Source of the DNA: Parafrankia elaeagni | GTDB taxonomy: Bacteria; Actinomycetota; Actinomycetes; Frankiales; Frankiaceae | NCBI RefSeq assembly: GCF_000374165.1 | Contig: NZ_KB893725.1 | Span: 26,124-90,123 of the forward strand | Length of the DNA stretch: 64,000 nt | Direction of reading: 5' to 3' | Shown: one piece after another, positions 7,535-15,993 of the stretch | Numbering within the stretch: the stretch's first letter is position 1 | How the letters are laid out: every line of letters starts with the position of its first letter | Made by a program: the position numbers and the translations under genes | Notes under the pieces: model-generated | Databases searched by the model: none | Seen by the model: the letters and a program-made list of their open reading frames with translations, nothing else | Told to the model about the DNA's origin: nothing

Positions 7535-8430
7535 AAGGTCTCGCCGAAGGCCTCGACGAAGGCGATGGTCTCGGCGGCGGAACGGGTGCGGGACGAGATC
7601 ACCGTCCAGGTCACACCGGCCTTCTCGATCTCGGCGAGGGCCTCGCGATGGCGGTCCACGTCGGTGGTGACGGCCTCGGCGGAGGTCACGCCCGAGTAGG
7701 AGTAGGACACGTCGATCAGGTCGGTGCGGCCGTTCGCCGCGGCGGTGTCCCGCATCTCGCGGATCATGCCGCCGAGGTCCGCGAGAGACCCGATCGAGAC
7801 CGTCCGGGCGGTGGTCGACAGCTCCGGGCCGCCGCCCATCGCCATCCAGCCCTGCCCGCGCGCGGCCACCCGCCGGCGGCTCAGCTTCGAGTTGCCGCCG
7901 ATCCAGATCGGAATCGGGTCCTGGACGGGCCGGGGCTGTGCGATCACGTTGCGGGCGTCGAAGTGCAGGCCCTTGAAGCTGAACGGCTCGCCGGACCAGT
8001 GTAGCGGCAGGACGTCGAGGATCTCGTCGAACAGGGCGTTGCGCTCCTCGAAGTCCACCCCCAGCGCGTAGAACTCGGACTTCTGGTAGCCCGTGCCGAT
8101 ACCCAGCGTGAACCGGCCGCCGGAGACCTTGTCGACGGTCGCCGCCGCCTTGGCGAGCAGGAACGGGTTGCGGTAGGGGGCGACCGACAGGTGGGTGAGC
8201 AGCCGCAGCCGCTCGGTAACGGCGGCCACGTAGCCCAGGCCGACGAACGGGTCGAGGCTCTGGTGCCCGCCGTTCTCCAGCCAGCGGGCGCCGGGAACCG
8301 GGTGCTCGGTGAGGGACAGCGCGTCGAACCCGGCCTTCTCGGCGGCCCGGGCGACATCCCCGAGCGGTCCGGGGTCGAGGAAGTCGCCGCTGGTCCCCGA
8401 CGTCTCCGGGTAATGAAAGATGTAGCGCAT
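7525..8430 (-). CDS. LLM-class, probably F420-dependent, oxidoreductase (paralogue of the gene at 61084)
   Basis: The 301-aa protein has the luciferase-like TIM-barrel pattern. It opens with MRYIFHYPETSG, then KAGFDALSLTEHPVPG, VAPYRNPFLLAKAAATVDKV, GRFTLGIGTGYQKSEF and PIPIWIGGNSKLSRRRVAARG. The last two are typical of the actinobacterial F420-dependent TIGR03619-type group, which binds the deazaflavin at the barrel mouth. F420 use is inferred from the family. The 61084 protein is clearly its paralogue and keeps the same landmarks. The two C-termini differ by a few residues, and this one ends inside the TCAGG array. Confidence 0.9.
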   Translation of the reverse strand: MRYIFHYPETSGTSGDFLDPGPLGDVARAAEKAGFDALSLTEHPVPGARWLENGGHQSLDPFVGLGYVAAVTERLRLLTHLSVAPYRNPFLLAKAAATVDKVSGGRFTLGIGTGYQKSEFYALGVDFEERNALFDEILDVLPLHWSGEPFSFKGLHFDARNVIAQPRPVQDPIPIWIGGNSKLSRRRVAARGQGWMAMGGGPELSTTARTVSIGSLADLGGMIREMRDTAAANGRTDLIDVSYSYSGVTSAEAVTTDVDRHREALAEIEKAGVTWTVISSRTRSAAETIAFVEAFGETFLT

Positions 8431-8590
8431 CGTGTCGTCGCCCTGTCCGTGCGTCGCGGCGTCCGTCTTTGCTCTGCCTCTCGTGTCTACCAGAAAGTAG
8501 ACACCGACGTCAGAAATGCGCGCCCGACCGGGTAGGAGACAGGCGGGTGGGGGGCGGGCGGGCGCGAACCGCCGGGCGGATCGCCGCAGG

Positions 8591-9301
8591 TCAGGGCTGG
8601 AAGCGGTAGCCCATGCCGGGCTCGGTGGTCAGGTGGCGCGGCCGGGTCGGGTCCGGTTCGAGTTTGCGGCGCAGCCGGTTGATGTAGAGCCGCAGCGACG
8701 AGGTGTCGTCCGGGTAGGTCGGGCCCCAGACCTCGCTGACCAGCGCGCGACTGCTGACCAGCTTGCCCGGGTCGCGGGCCAGTGCGTCGAGCAGTCGCCA
8801 TTCGGTCGGCGTCAGATGCACCGGCGGCACGCCGTCCCCGCGGGCGGTCACCGACCGGGCGGCGAAGTCGACGCGGTAGCCGCCGACGTCCACCGCCGGC
8901 CCGGTCTCGGCCGCCGGGGACCGCCGGCTCACCGCGCGCATGCGGGCGAGGAGCTCCTCGACGGAGAACGGCTTGGTGACATAGTCGTCGGCACCGGCGT
9001 CCAGAGCGGCGATCTTCTCCGGCCCGGACGTCCGGCCGGACAGCACGATGATCGGCACCCGGGTCCACCCCCGCAGACCGCGGATGACGTCGATGCCGTC
9101 CATGTCGGGCAGGCCGAGGTCCAGCACCACGAGATCGGGCGGATGCCCGGCGGCCTCGGACAGCGCCTGCCCGCCGTCGACCGCCGTCCGCACCTCGTAG
9201 CCCCGGGCGCGCAGCGTGATCCGCATCGCCCGCAGCAGCTGGGGCTCGTCGTCGACGAACAGCACCCGCACGCCGGGCCGCGGCCCGGACCCGTCGCCCA
9301 T
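8591..9301 (-). CDS. OmpR/KdpE-type response regulator
   Basis: The 236-aa two-domain regulator has a receiver domain (VLFVDDEPQ with the acidic pair, phospho-acceptor Asp in LVVLDLGLPDMDG, conserved Thr/Ser in IVLSGR, and Lys in YVTKPF). A C-terminal winged helix follows (HLTPTEWRLLDALARDPGK, then LRLYINRLRRKLE and GMGYRFQP). The C-terminal wording is closest to KdpE, the potassium-response regulator. No sensor kinase or kdp transporter is next to it, so the symbol is withheld. Start 9301 is preferred because GGGAG lies about 9 bases upstream and the receiver begins right after; the longer frame to 9436 adds a proline/arginine-rich stretch without domain character. Confidence 0.88.
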   Translation of the reverse strand: MGDGSGPRPGVRVLFVDDEPQLLRAMRITLRARGYEVRTAVDGGQALSEAAGHPPDLVVLDLGLPDMDGIDVIRGLRGWTRVPIIVLSGRTSGPEKIAALDAGADDYVTKPFSVEELLARMRAVSRRSPAAETGPAVDVGGYRVDFAARSVTARGDGVPPVHLTPTEWRLLDALARDPGKLVSSRALVSEVWGPTYPDDTSSLRLYINRLRRKLEPDPTRPRHLTTEPGMGYRFQP

Positions 9302-9412
9302 CAGCCACAGCTCCCGTCCCGCGCCCGTCGATCCAGCATGCCAGGGCGGCCGGGGCCGCTCACCCGACAGCTCGGGCTGGCAGGAGTTCGCGGAGGCTGT
9401 GGTCCGATGGCG

Positions 9413-9460
9413 AGGCCCGCAGGCCCGCAGGCCCACGGGCCCGACGGCCCGACGGCCCGG
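9413..9460. repeat. Six imperfect 8-bp tandem units
   Basis: AGGCCCGC, AGGCCCGC, AGGCCCAC, GGGCCCGA, CGGCCCGA and CGGCCCGG follow each other without gaps in the spacer between the response regulator start and the flavoprotein stop codon (9518). Confidence 0.75.
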
Positions 9461-9517
9461 CGCCGCTGTCCTCGGGCTACGCCAACGCGATCAACCGCCG
9501 AGGCCAGGTCGTCGGCT

Positions 9518-11005
9518 TCACGAGCCCGCAGGGCGGGCGCCGGATCCCCCTGCTCTGGCAGGCTGCCGTCTGACGTCGCCGGTCGCGCCCGGCCCGGTCC
9601 CCCCCGGCGGCCCGGCCGGAACCACGGGCTCGGGCCGCCCCGCGGGCTCGCGCGACACCGCAGGTTCGGCCGGTTCGACCGGTTCGGCCGGCCTCCCGGA
9701 CCCCGCCGGCGCAGCGGGCCGGGTCGCGTCGGCGGGCAGCGGGCGGGCGGGCAGGACCGGCTCACCGCGCCGGCGGGCCAGATACCACCGCAGGCCGGTG
9801 TCGAGCGCGCGCTGGGCCCGGCGCACCACCGGCAGCTGCATCGCCCGGTGGATCTGGTAGCGCCACGGGGGCTGGTCGCTCTGGCGGACCGCCATCGCGT
9901 ACGCGAACTCGACCGGATCGGGGCCGCCCGCGCCCGCCGGCATCCGGTCGAGCAGCGCGTCGACCCGTTCGAACCAGGCCATGCTCGTCCGCGCGCGGGC
10001 CTGCAGCGGAGCGAGGGCGGCGTGGCCGTCCCGGTCGAACTGGGCGAGCGCCCCGGGGACGTCGTCGTGCTCGTAGAGCATCTGGGCGAGCATGACTCCG
10101 TCCAGCATCGCCAGCGCGGTGCCGGAGCCGAGGGTGAAGTGGGTGGTGTGGGCGGCGTCGCCGAGCAGCACCGTGTTGCCGGCGTACCAGCTGCGGTTGC
10201 TGATTTGGGCGAAACGCTGCCACCGGGCGGGGCGGCCGGGGTGGTCGATCAGGCCCTGTCCGCCGAGCGGGCCGGCGAAGATCTCGCTGAGGCGCCGGCG
10301 TACCTCGCCGGCGTCCGCGGTGGCGAACCCCAGCCGCTCCCAGGTACCCGGCGCGCATTCGACGATGCAGGTGCTGATGTCCGCGCTGGACGGGTAGGCG
10401 TGGAACCACACCCAGCCCGCCGGAGTGCGCTCGAAGGCGAAGGTGAAGTTGTCGAAGCGCCGCGGTGTCCCCAGCCAGATGTACTGGTTCGCGCCGAGGT
10501 CGGTCCGGGTGCCGAACTGGCCGTCGAACATCGTGCGCAGCTGGCTGTTCGCGCCGTCGGCGGCGACGACCAGGTCTGCGTCCGGGCGGGACGGCGTCCC
10601 GACCCCGCCGAGGGCTCCCAGGTCGGCCAGGTCGGTCAGGTCCGCGATCTCGCGCCGGTGTTCGACGTGCACCCCGAGCTCGACGGCCCGCCGGGTGAGG
10701 ATCTCCAGCAGGGCCGACCGCTGCACGCTGAACCCGTAGCCGGCGAAGTGCGCGACCCGGCCCGGGCCGAGACTGATCCGCTGCTCCTGCCAGAGCGCGG
10801 ACGCGGCCCGGATCTCCCGGGCGCTGTCCGCGTCGTTACGGAACAGGACGTCGAGCAGGTTGTCCCAGTAGACGACGCCCCAGCCGTACGTGGCGGCCGG
10901 GGAGTCCCGGTCGATCACCGTGATCTCGTGGCCGGCGTCCCGGCGCATGGCGGAGATGGCGAAGTAGAGGCCGGCCGGCCCCCCACCCACGCAGACGATC
11001 CTCAC
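9518..11005 (-). CDS. FAD-dependent monooxygenase, salicylyl-CoA 5-hydroxylase/anthraniloyl-CoA monooxygenase-like
   Basis: The 495-aa flavoprotein begins with an FAD-binding motif VRIVCVGGGPAGLYFAISA. It then shows the hallmark YGWGVVYWDNLL (compare FGWGVVFSD in the acyl-CoA hydroxylase group), DLVVAADGANSQLR (the DG motif) and VLLGDAAHTTHFTLGSGTALA (second FAD/ribityl motif). This pattern is that of salicylyl-CoA 5-hydroxylase and the N-terminal half of anthraniloyl-CoA monooxygenase. The start is GTG 11005 behind a run of six G. The last about 80 residues are low-complexity Pro/Ala/Gly encoded by short DNA repeats. It lies downstream, on the same strand, of the Gly/Trp-rich peptide gene, so tailoring of that peptide is conceivable but unproven. 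Confidence 0.85.
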   Translation of the reverse strand: MRIVCVGGGPAGLYFAISAMRRDAGHEITVIDRDSPAATYGWGVVYWDNLLDVLFRNDADSAREIRAASALWQEQRISLGPGRVAHFAGYGFSVQRSALLEILTRRAVELGVHVEHRREIADLTDLADLGALGGVGTPSRPDADLVVAADGANSQLRTMFDGQFGTRTDLGANQYIWLGTPRRFDNFTFAFERTPAGWVWFHAYPSSADISTCIVECAPGTWERLGFATADAGEVRRRLSEIFAGPLGGQGLIDHPGRPARWQRFAQISNRSWYAGNTVLLGDAAHTTHFTLGSGTALAMLDGVMLAQMLYEHDDVPGALAQFDRDGHAALAPLQARARTSMAWFERVDALLDRMPAGAGGPDPVEFAYAMAVRQSDQPPWRYQIHRAMQLPVVRRAQRALDTGLRWYLARRRGEPVLPARPLPADATRPAAPAGSGRPAEPVEPAEPAVSREPAGRPEPVVPAGPPGGTGPGATGDVRRQPARAGGSGARPAGS

Positions 11006-11196
11006 GAGCCCCCCTGACCTGCGTAGAAGATGCTGCCGAAGAAAGATGCCGCCACACAGCGATGAACAGAGACGGCAGCTGAACAGAGACGGCAAAGGCC
11101 GTGCAGCTCGGATGATGATCACCGACCTGCACGACCGTGGGCGGGCCGCGGGGAAACGGGGCCCGCCTCGGGGCTCACGCCCCTGACTCGCCTTCT

Positions 11197-11234
11197 CGGG
11201 AGAGTGCGGTCACGCCCGGGAGAGTGCGGTCACG
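11197..11234. repeat. 18-bp direct repeat with 20-bp period, 3' of the Gly/Trp peptide gene
   Basis: CGGGAGAGTGCGGTCACG is found at 11197-11214 and 11217-11234. The stop codon of the minus-strand peptide gene (11244-11246) lies 10 bases away, so the repeat sits at its 3' end. Confidence 0.85.
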
Positions 11235-11243
11235 GCGCCGGGC

Positions 11244-11426
11244 TCACCAGCCCCAGCCGCCGCCCCAGCCCCAGCCGCCCCAGCCCCAGCCGCCCCAGCC
11301 GCCCCAGCCCCAGCCACGGCCCCAACCGCCGCCGCCACCACCACCGACGATCAGCACGCCGGCACGGGTCGAGTCTCGGAACGAGCCCTGGGCCTGGATC
11401 GCCGGTGCTTCGTATGTCGCCCTCAT
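11244..11426 (-). CDS. Gly/Trp-rich RiPP-like precursor with lasso-type leader
   Basis: The 60-residue peptide starts at ATG 11426 with a near-ideal ribosome-binding site (GAGGAG, 6-base spacer). Residues 1-21 match the leader signature of lasso-peptide precursors: Y5-x2-P8-x-I10-x3-G14-x-F16-x3-T20, the element recognised by the PqqD-like RRE protein. By lasso rules Thr20 would be at -2 and cleavage after Arg21. The remaining 39 residues hold 23 Gly and 10 Trp and no Asp or Glu, so a lasso isopeptide ring cannot form. No cyclase, peptidase or RRE gene is seen nearby; the next same-strand gene encodes a flavin monooxygenase. It may be a non-lasso RiPP that borrows a lasso leader, or a structural Gly/Trp-rich peptide. 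Confidence 0.75.
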   Translation of the reverse strand: MRATYEAPAIQAQGSFRDSTRAGVLIVGGGGGGGWGRGWGWGGWGGWGWGGWGWGGGWGW

Positions 11427-11790
11427 CGCGTACTCCTCACGTCCGAGTCACCTCACGTGATCTCCGGCTGGCCGGGCACCCGTAGCCATCCGACCTCGAA
11501 GGCCGACGATGGGTAGCACCCGTCCGATCTCTATCGTGCCCCCATCCGGTTCAGTGACGGTTCAGTCTCGTGACGTCACCATTCCGGTTCTGGTGTCACC
11601 ACAAGCGACGATTTCGCCGCCCGGGAATCCCCGGCTCCTCCGGGCCGGAGCACGGGTTGGGACCGGCCCTCCAGGGAAGGCCGTCGCGAACGCCGGAAAC
11701 AACGCCGGGAACACTGCCGGGGACGCGACCGCTCGCCCGATCGCGACCACTCGCCCGGATCGCGACCGCTCGCCGATGAGGAGCGCTGCC

Positions 11791-13317
11791 ATGAGGAACT
11801 CGCCGACCGTCGCCCGCCTCATCCGCCAGGCCGAGCGCTGGCGCCAGACCGGGTCCGGGCCGACGGCAGCGACCACGGCACGGACCACGGACACGAACGC
11901 CGCCCCCGCCGAGACCACGACCGCGACCGCGAGCCCGCGGGAGGCCGCCAGTTCGCGGGAGGTCACGACCTCGCGGGAGGCCAGGTCCGCCCTCGCCGGG
12001 CGCGGTTCAGGCCGGCCGCGGGTGGTTGTCGTCGGCAGCGGCTACGCGGGTCTCGGCGTGCTCCGCTACCTGGAGGCTCGGCTGCCCGCGGGCGCGGCGG
12101 AACTCGCCGTCGTCTCCCCCGTCGACCATCTGCTCTACACCTCGCTGCTGCCGCAGGTCGCCGCCGGGGACATCGAGCCGCGGCACCTGGCGGTGTCCGT
12201 CCGCGGGACCCTGCGGCGGACGGTGTCCCACCTGGGCCATGCCACCGAGATCGACACCCGCGGCCGGACGGTCACCGTGCTCAGCCGGGCGGGCACGCCG
12301 TTCACACTGGGCTGGGACCGGCTCGTCCTCGCTCCCGGTGCCCACACCCGGACCTTCGACATCCCCGGTCTGGCCGAGCACGGGCTCGGGATGAAGAACC
12401 TGGCCGAGGCCGTCTACCTGCGCGATCACGTCCTGCGTCAGCTCGCCTACGCCGATGCCAGCGCCCAGGAGGCCGAGCGCCGGGCGCGCTGCACCTTCGT
12501 CGTCGTCGGCGCCGGCTACACCGGGACGGAGCTGGCCGCGCAGATGCGCCGGTTCACCGTCAAGGCGCTGGAGCAGTTCCCGCGGCTGCGGGTCGACGAG
12601 GTGCGCTGGCTGCTGGTCGACCTCGCCGACCGGGTCCTGCCCGAGCTGGACGAACATCTGGGCGACGGCGCGTCGAAGGTGCTGCGGGAGCGGGGGGTGG
12701 AGGTCCAGCTGTCCACCTCGGTCCGCGAGGTCCGTCCGGATGCGGTCACGCTCACCACCGGCGAGGTCGTGCCGGCCCACACACTGGTCTGGTGCGCGGG
12801 GGTGACCCCGAACCCGCTGGTCCGCGCACTCGGGACGGAGACCGTGCGGGGCCGCATCGTCGTCGACGACCAGTTCCGGGTGCCCGGCCTGCCCGGGGTG
12901 TTCGCGCTCGGGGACGCCGCCGCGGTGCCGGACACGACCCGCGGCGGCGTCCCCGCCGGGCAGACCGCACAGAACGCCGTCCGGCAGGGCACCGCCGCGG
13001 GACGGAACATCGCCGCCTCGCTCGGCTTCGGCGAGATGCGGCCGTACCAGCACCGCGACCTGGGCTTCGTCGTCGACCTCGGCGGGGCGGACGCGGTCGC
13101 CAACCCGCTGGGCCTGAACCTCTCCGGCCTGCCCGCCGCGGCCGTCACCCGCGGCTACCACCTGATGGCGCTGAGGTCGGCGACCAACCGGGCCTACGTG
13201 GCCGCCGACTGGTTGCTCAGCGCCCTGCTGAAGCCGCGGACCGTCCAGCTGGGTTTTCTGCCGCCACCGCAGGCCACGATCGCCGAGGTGGAGCAGACCG
13301 AGCTCTACCCATCCTGA
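11791..13317 (+). CDS. NAD(P)/FAD-dependent oxidoreductase, NDH-2-like
   Basis: The 508-aa pyridine-nucleotide-disulphide-fold flavoprotein has an FAD motif (VVVVGSGYAGLGVLRYLEA), a second dinucleotide motif for NAD(P)H (FVVVGAGYTGTELAAQ) and the C-terminal FAD-contact motif VFALGDAAAVP. The GYAG, HLLYTSLLPQVAAG and TLVWCAGVTPNP segments are typical of type II NADH:quinone dehydrogenases, which feed electrons to the quinone pool at the inner face of the membrane. Start 11791 has GAGGAG 7 bases upstream. An earlier in-frame ATG (11509) would add a Thr/Ala-rich extension with no domain. Even from 11791 the first 75 residues are low complexity, which is unusual for NDH-2. Confidence 0.9.
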   Translation: MRNSPTVARLIRQAERWRQTGSGPTAATTARTTDTNAAPAETTTATASPREAASSREVTTSREARSALAGRGSGRPRVVVVGSGYAGLGVLRYLEARLPAGAAELAVVSPVDHLLYTSLLPQVAAGDIEPRHLAVSVRGTLRRTVSHLGHATEIDTRGRTVTVLSRAGTPFTLGWDRLVLAPGAHTRTFDIPGLAEHGLGMKNLAEAVYLRDHVLRQLAYADASAQEAERRARCTFVVVGAGYTGTELAAQMRRFTVKALEQFPRLRVDEVRWLLVDLADRVLPELDEHLGDGASKVLRERGVEVQLSTSVREVRPDAVTLTTGEVVPAHTLVWCAGVTPNPLVRALGTETVRGRIVVDDQFRVPGLPGVFALGDAAAVPDTTRGGVPAGQTAQNAVRQGTAAGRNIAASLGFGEMRPYQHRDLGFVVDLGGADAVANPLGLNLSGLPAAAVTRGYHLMALRSATNRAYVAADWLLSALLKPRTVQLGFLPPPQATIAEVEQTELYPS

Positions 13318-13351
13318 GTTCTGGCCGGCTCCGCGGGGCCGCGGGCTCGTT

Positions 13352-13396
13352 CCCGCGGGAACCGGGCCCGCGGGAACCGGGCCCGCGGGAACCGGG
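13352..13396. repeat. Three perfect 15-bp tandem repeats abutting a stop codon; palindromic
   Basis: CCCGCGGGAACCGGG is repeated at 13352-13366, 13367-13381 and 13382-13396, ending directly at the stop codon of the minus-strand phosphodiesterase gene (13397-13399). Each unit carries the palindrome CCCGCGGG, and GTTCCCGCGGGAAC (13349-13362) is a perfect 14-bp palindrome. The array can therefore form hairpins and may terminate both convergent genes. Confidence 0.85.
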
Positions 13397-14620
13397 TCAG
13401 CGGCCGGCGACCTCGGAACGGGCGACGACGCCGATGTCCGGGTTGTCGGTGAACACCCCGTCGATGCCGGCACGCAGGTAGGCGACCTGCTCGTCGATGG
13501 CGCGGCCGTAGTCGCTGGTGACGGTCCCCCGGCGCAGGCCCGGCGGCAGGAACTGGTTCTCCGCCCGGAACGTGTACGGGTGGACCAGCAGCCCGGCGGC
13601 GTGCGCGTCACGGACCAGAGCCGTCGGGGCGGCGAGCTTGCCGTCCGCGCCGACCGGGATGACCTGGCCCTTCTCCGGGCCGACGCCGTTCGCGTAGGCC
13701 GCGATGCCCTTCAGCCCGGCGGGGGTGATCAGGTCGGCGTAGGTGCGCGGGTCGCCGGCGGCGGCCAGGTCGTAGGGCGCCCCGGCCGAGCTCAGCAGCT
13801 GCACCGCGTTCGTCCGCAGGCCGCGGCGGCGCAGGTCGCCGAGGTTCTTCGTCTCGAACGACTGGACGAACACCGGCGCGGTGCGGGTGTTCAGCCCGTT
13901 GCGGTGCAGGATGTCCAGCAGCCGCTGCTCGAGGGCCAGCCCGGCCTGCTGGAAGTAGGTCGGGTGCTTGGTCTCCGGGTAGACGCCGATCTCGCGGCCG
14001 AGCTCCGACGACAGGCGGCGGCGCAGCTCCAGGACCTCGATGAAGGTCGGGATCTCGTACCGGCCGTCATACAGCGTGTTCTCCTGCCGGACCGCGGGCA
14101 GTCGCTCCTTCGCCCGCAGCTTCTTCAGCTCGGCGAGGGTGAAGTCCTCCGTGAACCAGCCGGTGACGGCGACGCCGTCCAGCTGCTTCGTCACCCGGCG
14201 GGCGGCGAACTCGGCGCGGTCGGCGACGTCCGTCGTGCCGCCGATCTCCGGCTCGTGCCGGCAGACGAGATGACCGTCCTTCGTCACCACCAGGTCCGGC
14301 TCGACGAAGTCGGCGCCCATCCGCGCGGCGAGCTCGTAGGAGGCCAGGGTGTGCTCCGGGCGGTAGCCCGACGCACCGCGGTGGCCGATCACCAGCGTCC
14401 GGTTCCCGCGGCCGGGACCGCCGGGGCGCCCGTCCGCCGGCGCGCCGGACCCGGCCGGAGCAGCCGAGGCGGCCGAGGCGGTGGCCACGACCAGCGGCGC
14501 GGCGGCGAGACCGGCGATCAGTCCGCGCCGGCCCACCCCCCGCCGGGACTGCGCCGACGGGTCGGCCGAGGGGTCACCGGCCGGTTCGCTGCCGCGAACA
14601 TCCTGCCCGCGAGGCTCCAC
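13397..14620 (-). CDS. Secreted glycerophosphodiester phosphodiesterase (GlpQ-like)
   Basis: The 407-aa enzyme hydrolyses glycerophosphodiesters to glycerol 3-phosphate and an alcohol. It carries a twin-arginine-type signal (GRRGLIAGLAAAPLVVATA followed by an ASAAPA cleavage region). The GDPD core starts with IGHRGASGYRPEHT, then FVEPDLVVTKDGHLVCRHEP, which supplies the metal-binding Glu/Asp and the catalytic His pair. It continues through YPETKHP and ends with GVFTDNPD. GTG 14620 has GGAGG 4 bases upstream and gives the best start; the frame continues further upstream without a binding site. Length fits the long, secreted GlpQ group. Function outside the membrane in phosphate or glycerol scavenging is expected. 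Confidence 0.93.
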   Translation of the reverse strand: MEPRGQDVRGSEPAGDPSADPSAQSRRGVGRRGLIAGLAAAPLVVATASAASAAPAGSGAPADGRPGGPGRGNRTLVIGHRGASGYRPEHTLASYELAARMGADFVEPDLVVTKDGHLVCRHEPEIGGTTDVADRAEFAARRVTKQLDGVAVTGWFTEDFTLAELKKLRAKERLPAVRQENTLYDGRYEIPTFIEVLELRRRLSSELGREIGVYPETKHPTYFQQAGLALEQRLLDILHRNGLNTRTAPVFVQSFETKNLGDLRRRGLRTNAVQLLSSAGAPYDLAAAGDPRTYADLITPAGLKGIAAYANGVGPEKGQVIPVGADGKLAAPTALVRDAHAAGLLVHPYTFRAENQFLPPGLRRGTVTSDYGRAIDEQVAYLRAGIDGVFTDNPDIGVVARSEVAGR

Positions 14621-14708
14621 AGATCCTCCAGCGCGGCGACGGCGTCCGTCGCCGGCGGCGCGCGCCACCAAGCGAAGCAATCACGGAGAACGCGGGAACG
14701 GATCAGAC

Positions 14709-14870
14709 ATGACGGCCCGGGGTCGGGCGGACGGCGACTACGCCAACCGCAACAACGGAGCCCCGACACAGGTGGCCGACATCCGCCAGACGGGTGTTCT
14801 GCATGACATTCAGGTGAACACCCTCCGTACTGTCGCGGCGGCGACACCGGCAGGCCGTTCCGTGCCCTGA
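14709..14870 (+). CDS. Possible small protein (53 aa), unrecognised
   Basis: A short frame from ATG 14709 ends 7 bases before the GTG of the next gene. It would encode a polar peptide containing NNGAPTQVADIRQTGVLHDI. Third codon positions are about 77 percent G or C, lower than in the neighbouring genes, and there is no good ribosome-binding site. It may be a real leader gene of the following trio or simply spacer sequence. Confidence 0.25.
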   Translation: MTARGRADGDYANRNNGAPTQVADIRQTGVLHDIQVNTLRTVAAATPAGRSVP

Positions 14871-14877
14871 TGATCGC

Positions 14878-15993
14878 GTGGTGCGCCTGACCCGCGTCCT
14901 CGGACCCGCGCTGGCACTCCTGCTCGTCGCGGGAGTCGCCGCGCTCGCGGTCGTGCCTCGCCTCGGCGCGGGCGGCGGCGACGAGCTGGTCACCGTCCGC
15001 GCCCTGGTCGGATCGGAGAAGCGGTCGTTCCTGACCGATCCCGACGTCACCAGGGCGCTGGCGGACGCCGGCTACCGGCTGACCGTCGACATCGCCGGCA
15101 GCCGCGACATCGCCACCCGGCCGGACCTGAGCGGTTACGACCTCGTCTTCCCCGCGAACACCCCGCAGGCCGACCGCATCCGCCGCGATCACAACCTGAC
15201 CCGCTCGCACCAGCCGTTCTACTCGCCGATGGCGATCGCCACGTTCGGCCCGATCGCCGAGCTGCTGACCCGGGCCGGCGTGGTCCGCGCCGAGGGCGAT
15301 GTGCGCTTCTTCGACATGCGCGCCTACCTGGACCTGGTCGCGGCGGGCCGGCGCTGGTCCCAGCTGCCGGGCGCCGACACCGTGTACGCCACCGACCGCT
15401 CGGTGCTCATCGGGTCGACGGACGTCCGCACCTCGAACTCGGCGGCGTTGTACCTGGCGCTCGTCTCCTACGTGGCGAACGACGACCAGGTGGTCACCGA
15501 TCCGGCCAGGGCCGACGAGATGGCCGCCCTCGCCGCCGATCTGTTCCTGCGGCAGGGCTATCTCAACAGCACCACCGCGGAACCGTTCGACGAGTACCTC
15601 TCCATCGGCATGAGCAAGGCGCCACTCGTCATGATCTACGAGGCGCAGTTCCTGGAACGGGTCCGCGCGAACGACGGCTCGATCACCAGCCAGATGCTGC
15701 TTCTCTACCCGACGCCGACGATCTACGCCCGGCACACCGTGGTGCCGCTCACCGACGCCGGGGACGCGGTCGGCCAGCTGCTGACCACCGACCCGGGGCT
15801 GGTGCGGCTCGCCGTCCGGCACGGCTTCCGGCCCAGTGACCCGGCCGCCGCGGGCCAGGAACGCGGGCAGAGCGCCGCGAACACCGGCTCCGGGCCGCCC
15901 GAGCTGATCGACGTCGTCGAGCCGCCCAGCCAGGAGATCTCCGAGCGGATGATCGGCCGTATCGAGGAACGCTACCGGGGAGGCACCGGATGA
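14878..15993 (+). CDS. Membrane-anchored extracellular solute-binding-like protein
   Basis: The 371-aa protein starts with one hydrophobic segment (about residues 6-28, LGPALALLLVAGVAALAVV), which acts as an uncleaved anchor or signal. The rest has a periplasmic-binding type-2 character, with APLVMIYEAQFL and LLYPTPTIYARHTVVPL resembling the sulphate/molybdate-type binding-protein core. The same motif types recur in the next gene (GAMINYESEIL, TIIYPRDGIITADYP), so the two proteins share a domain. Its stop overlaps the start of the next gene as ATGA. No ABC permease or ATPase is adjacent, so transport is doubtful; a surface sensing or assembly role is an inference. Confidence 0.65.
   Translation: MVRLTRVLGPALALLLVAGVAALAVVPRLGAGGGDELVTVRALVGSEKRSFLTDPDVTRALADAGYRLTVDIAGSRDIATRPDLSGYDLVFPANTPQADRIRRDHNLTRSHQPFYSPMAIATFGPIAELLTRAGVVRAEGDVRFFDMRAYLDLVAAGRRWSQLPGADTVYATDRSVLIGSTDVRTSNSAALYLALVSYVANDDQVVTDPARADEMAALAADLFLRQGYLNSTTAEPFDEYLSIGMSKAPLVMIYEAQFLERVRANDGSITSQMLLLYPTPTIYARHTVVPLTDAGDAVGQLLTTDPGLVRLAVRHGFRPSDPAAAGQERGQSAANTGSGPPELIDVVEPPSQEISERMIGRIEERYRGGTG

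Noticed and set aside
6292-8004. Plus-strand frame of 570 codons
   Set aside because: It is antisense to the SDR and F420-type genes and continues out of the P450 frame region; no family motif.
8591-9301. kdpE with potassium transport genes
   Set aside because: The regulator resembles KdpE, but no kdpD or kdpFABC genes are visible, so only the general OmpR-type call is made.
11244-11426. Genuine lasso peptide
   Set aside because: The core has no Asp or Glu for ring closure and no lasso cyclase or peptidase genes are nearby, so only the leader likeness is claimed.
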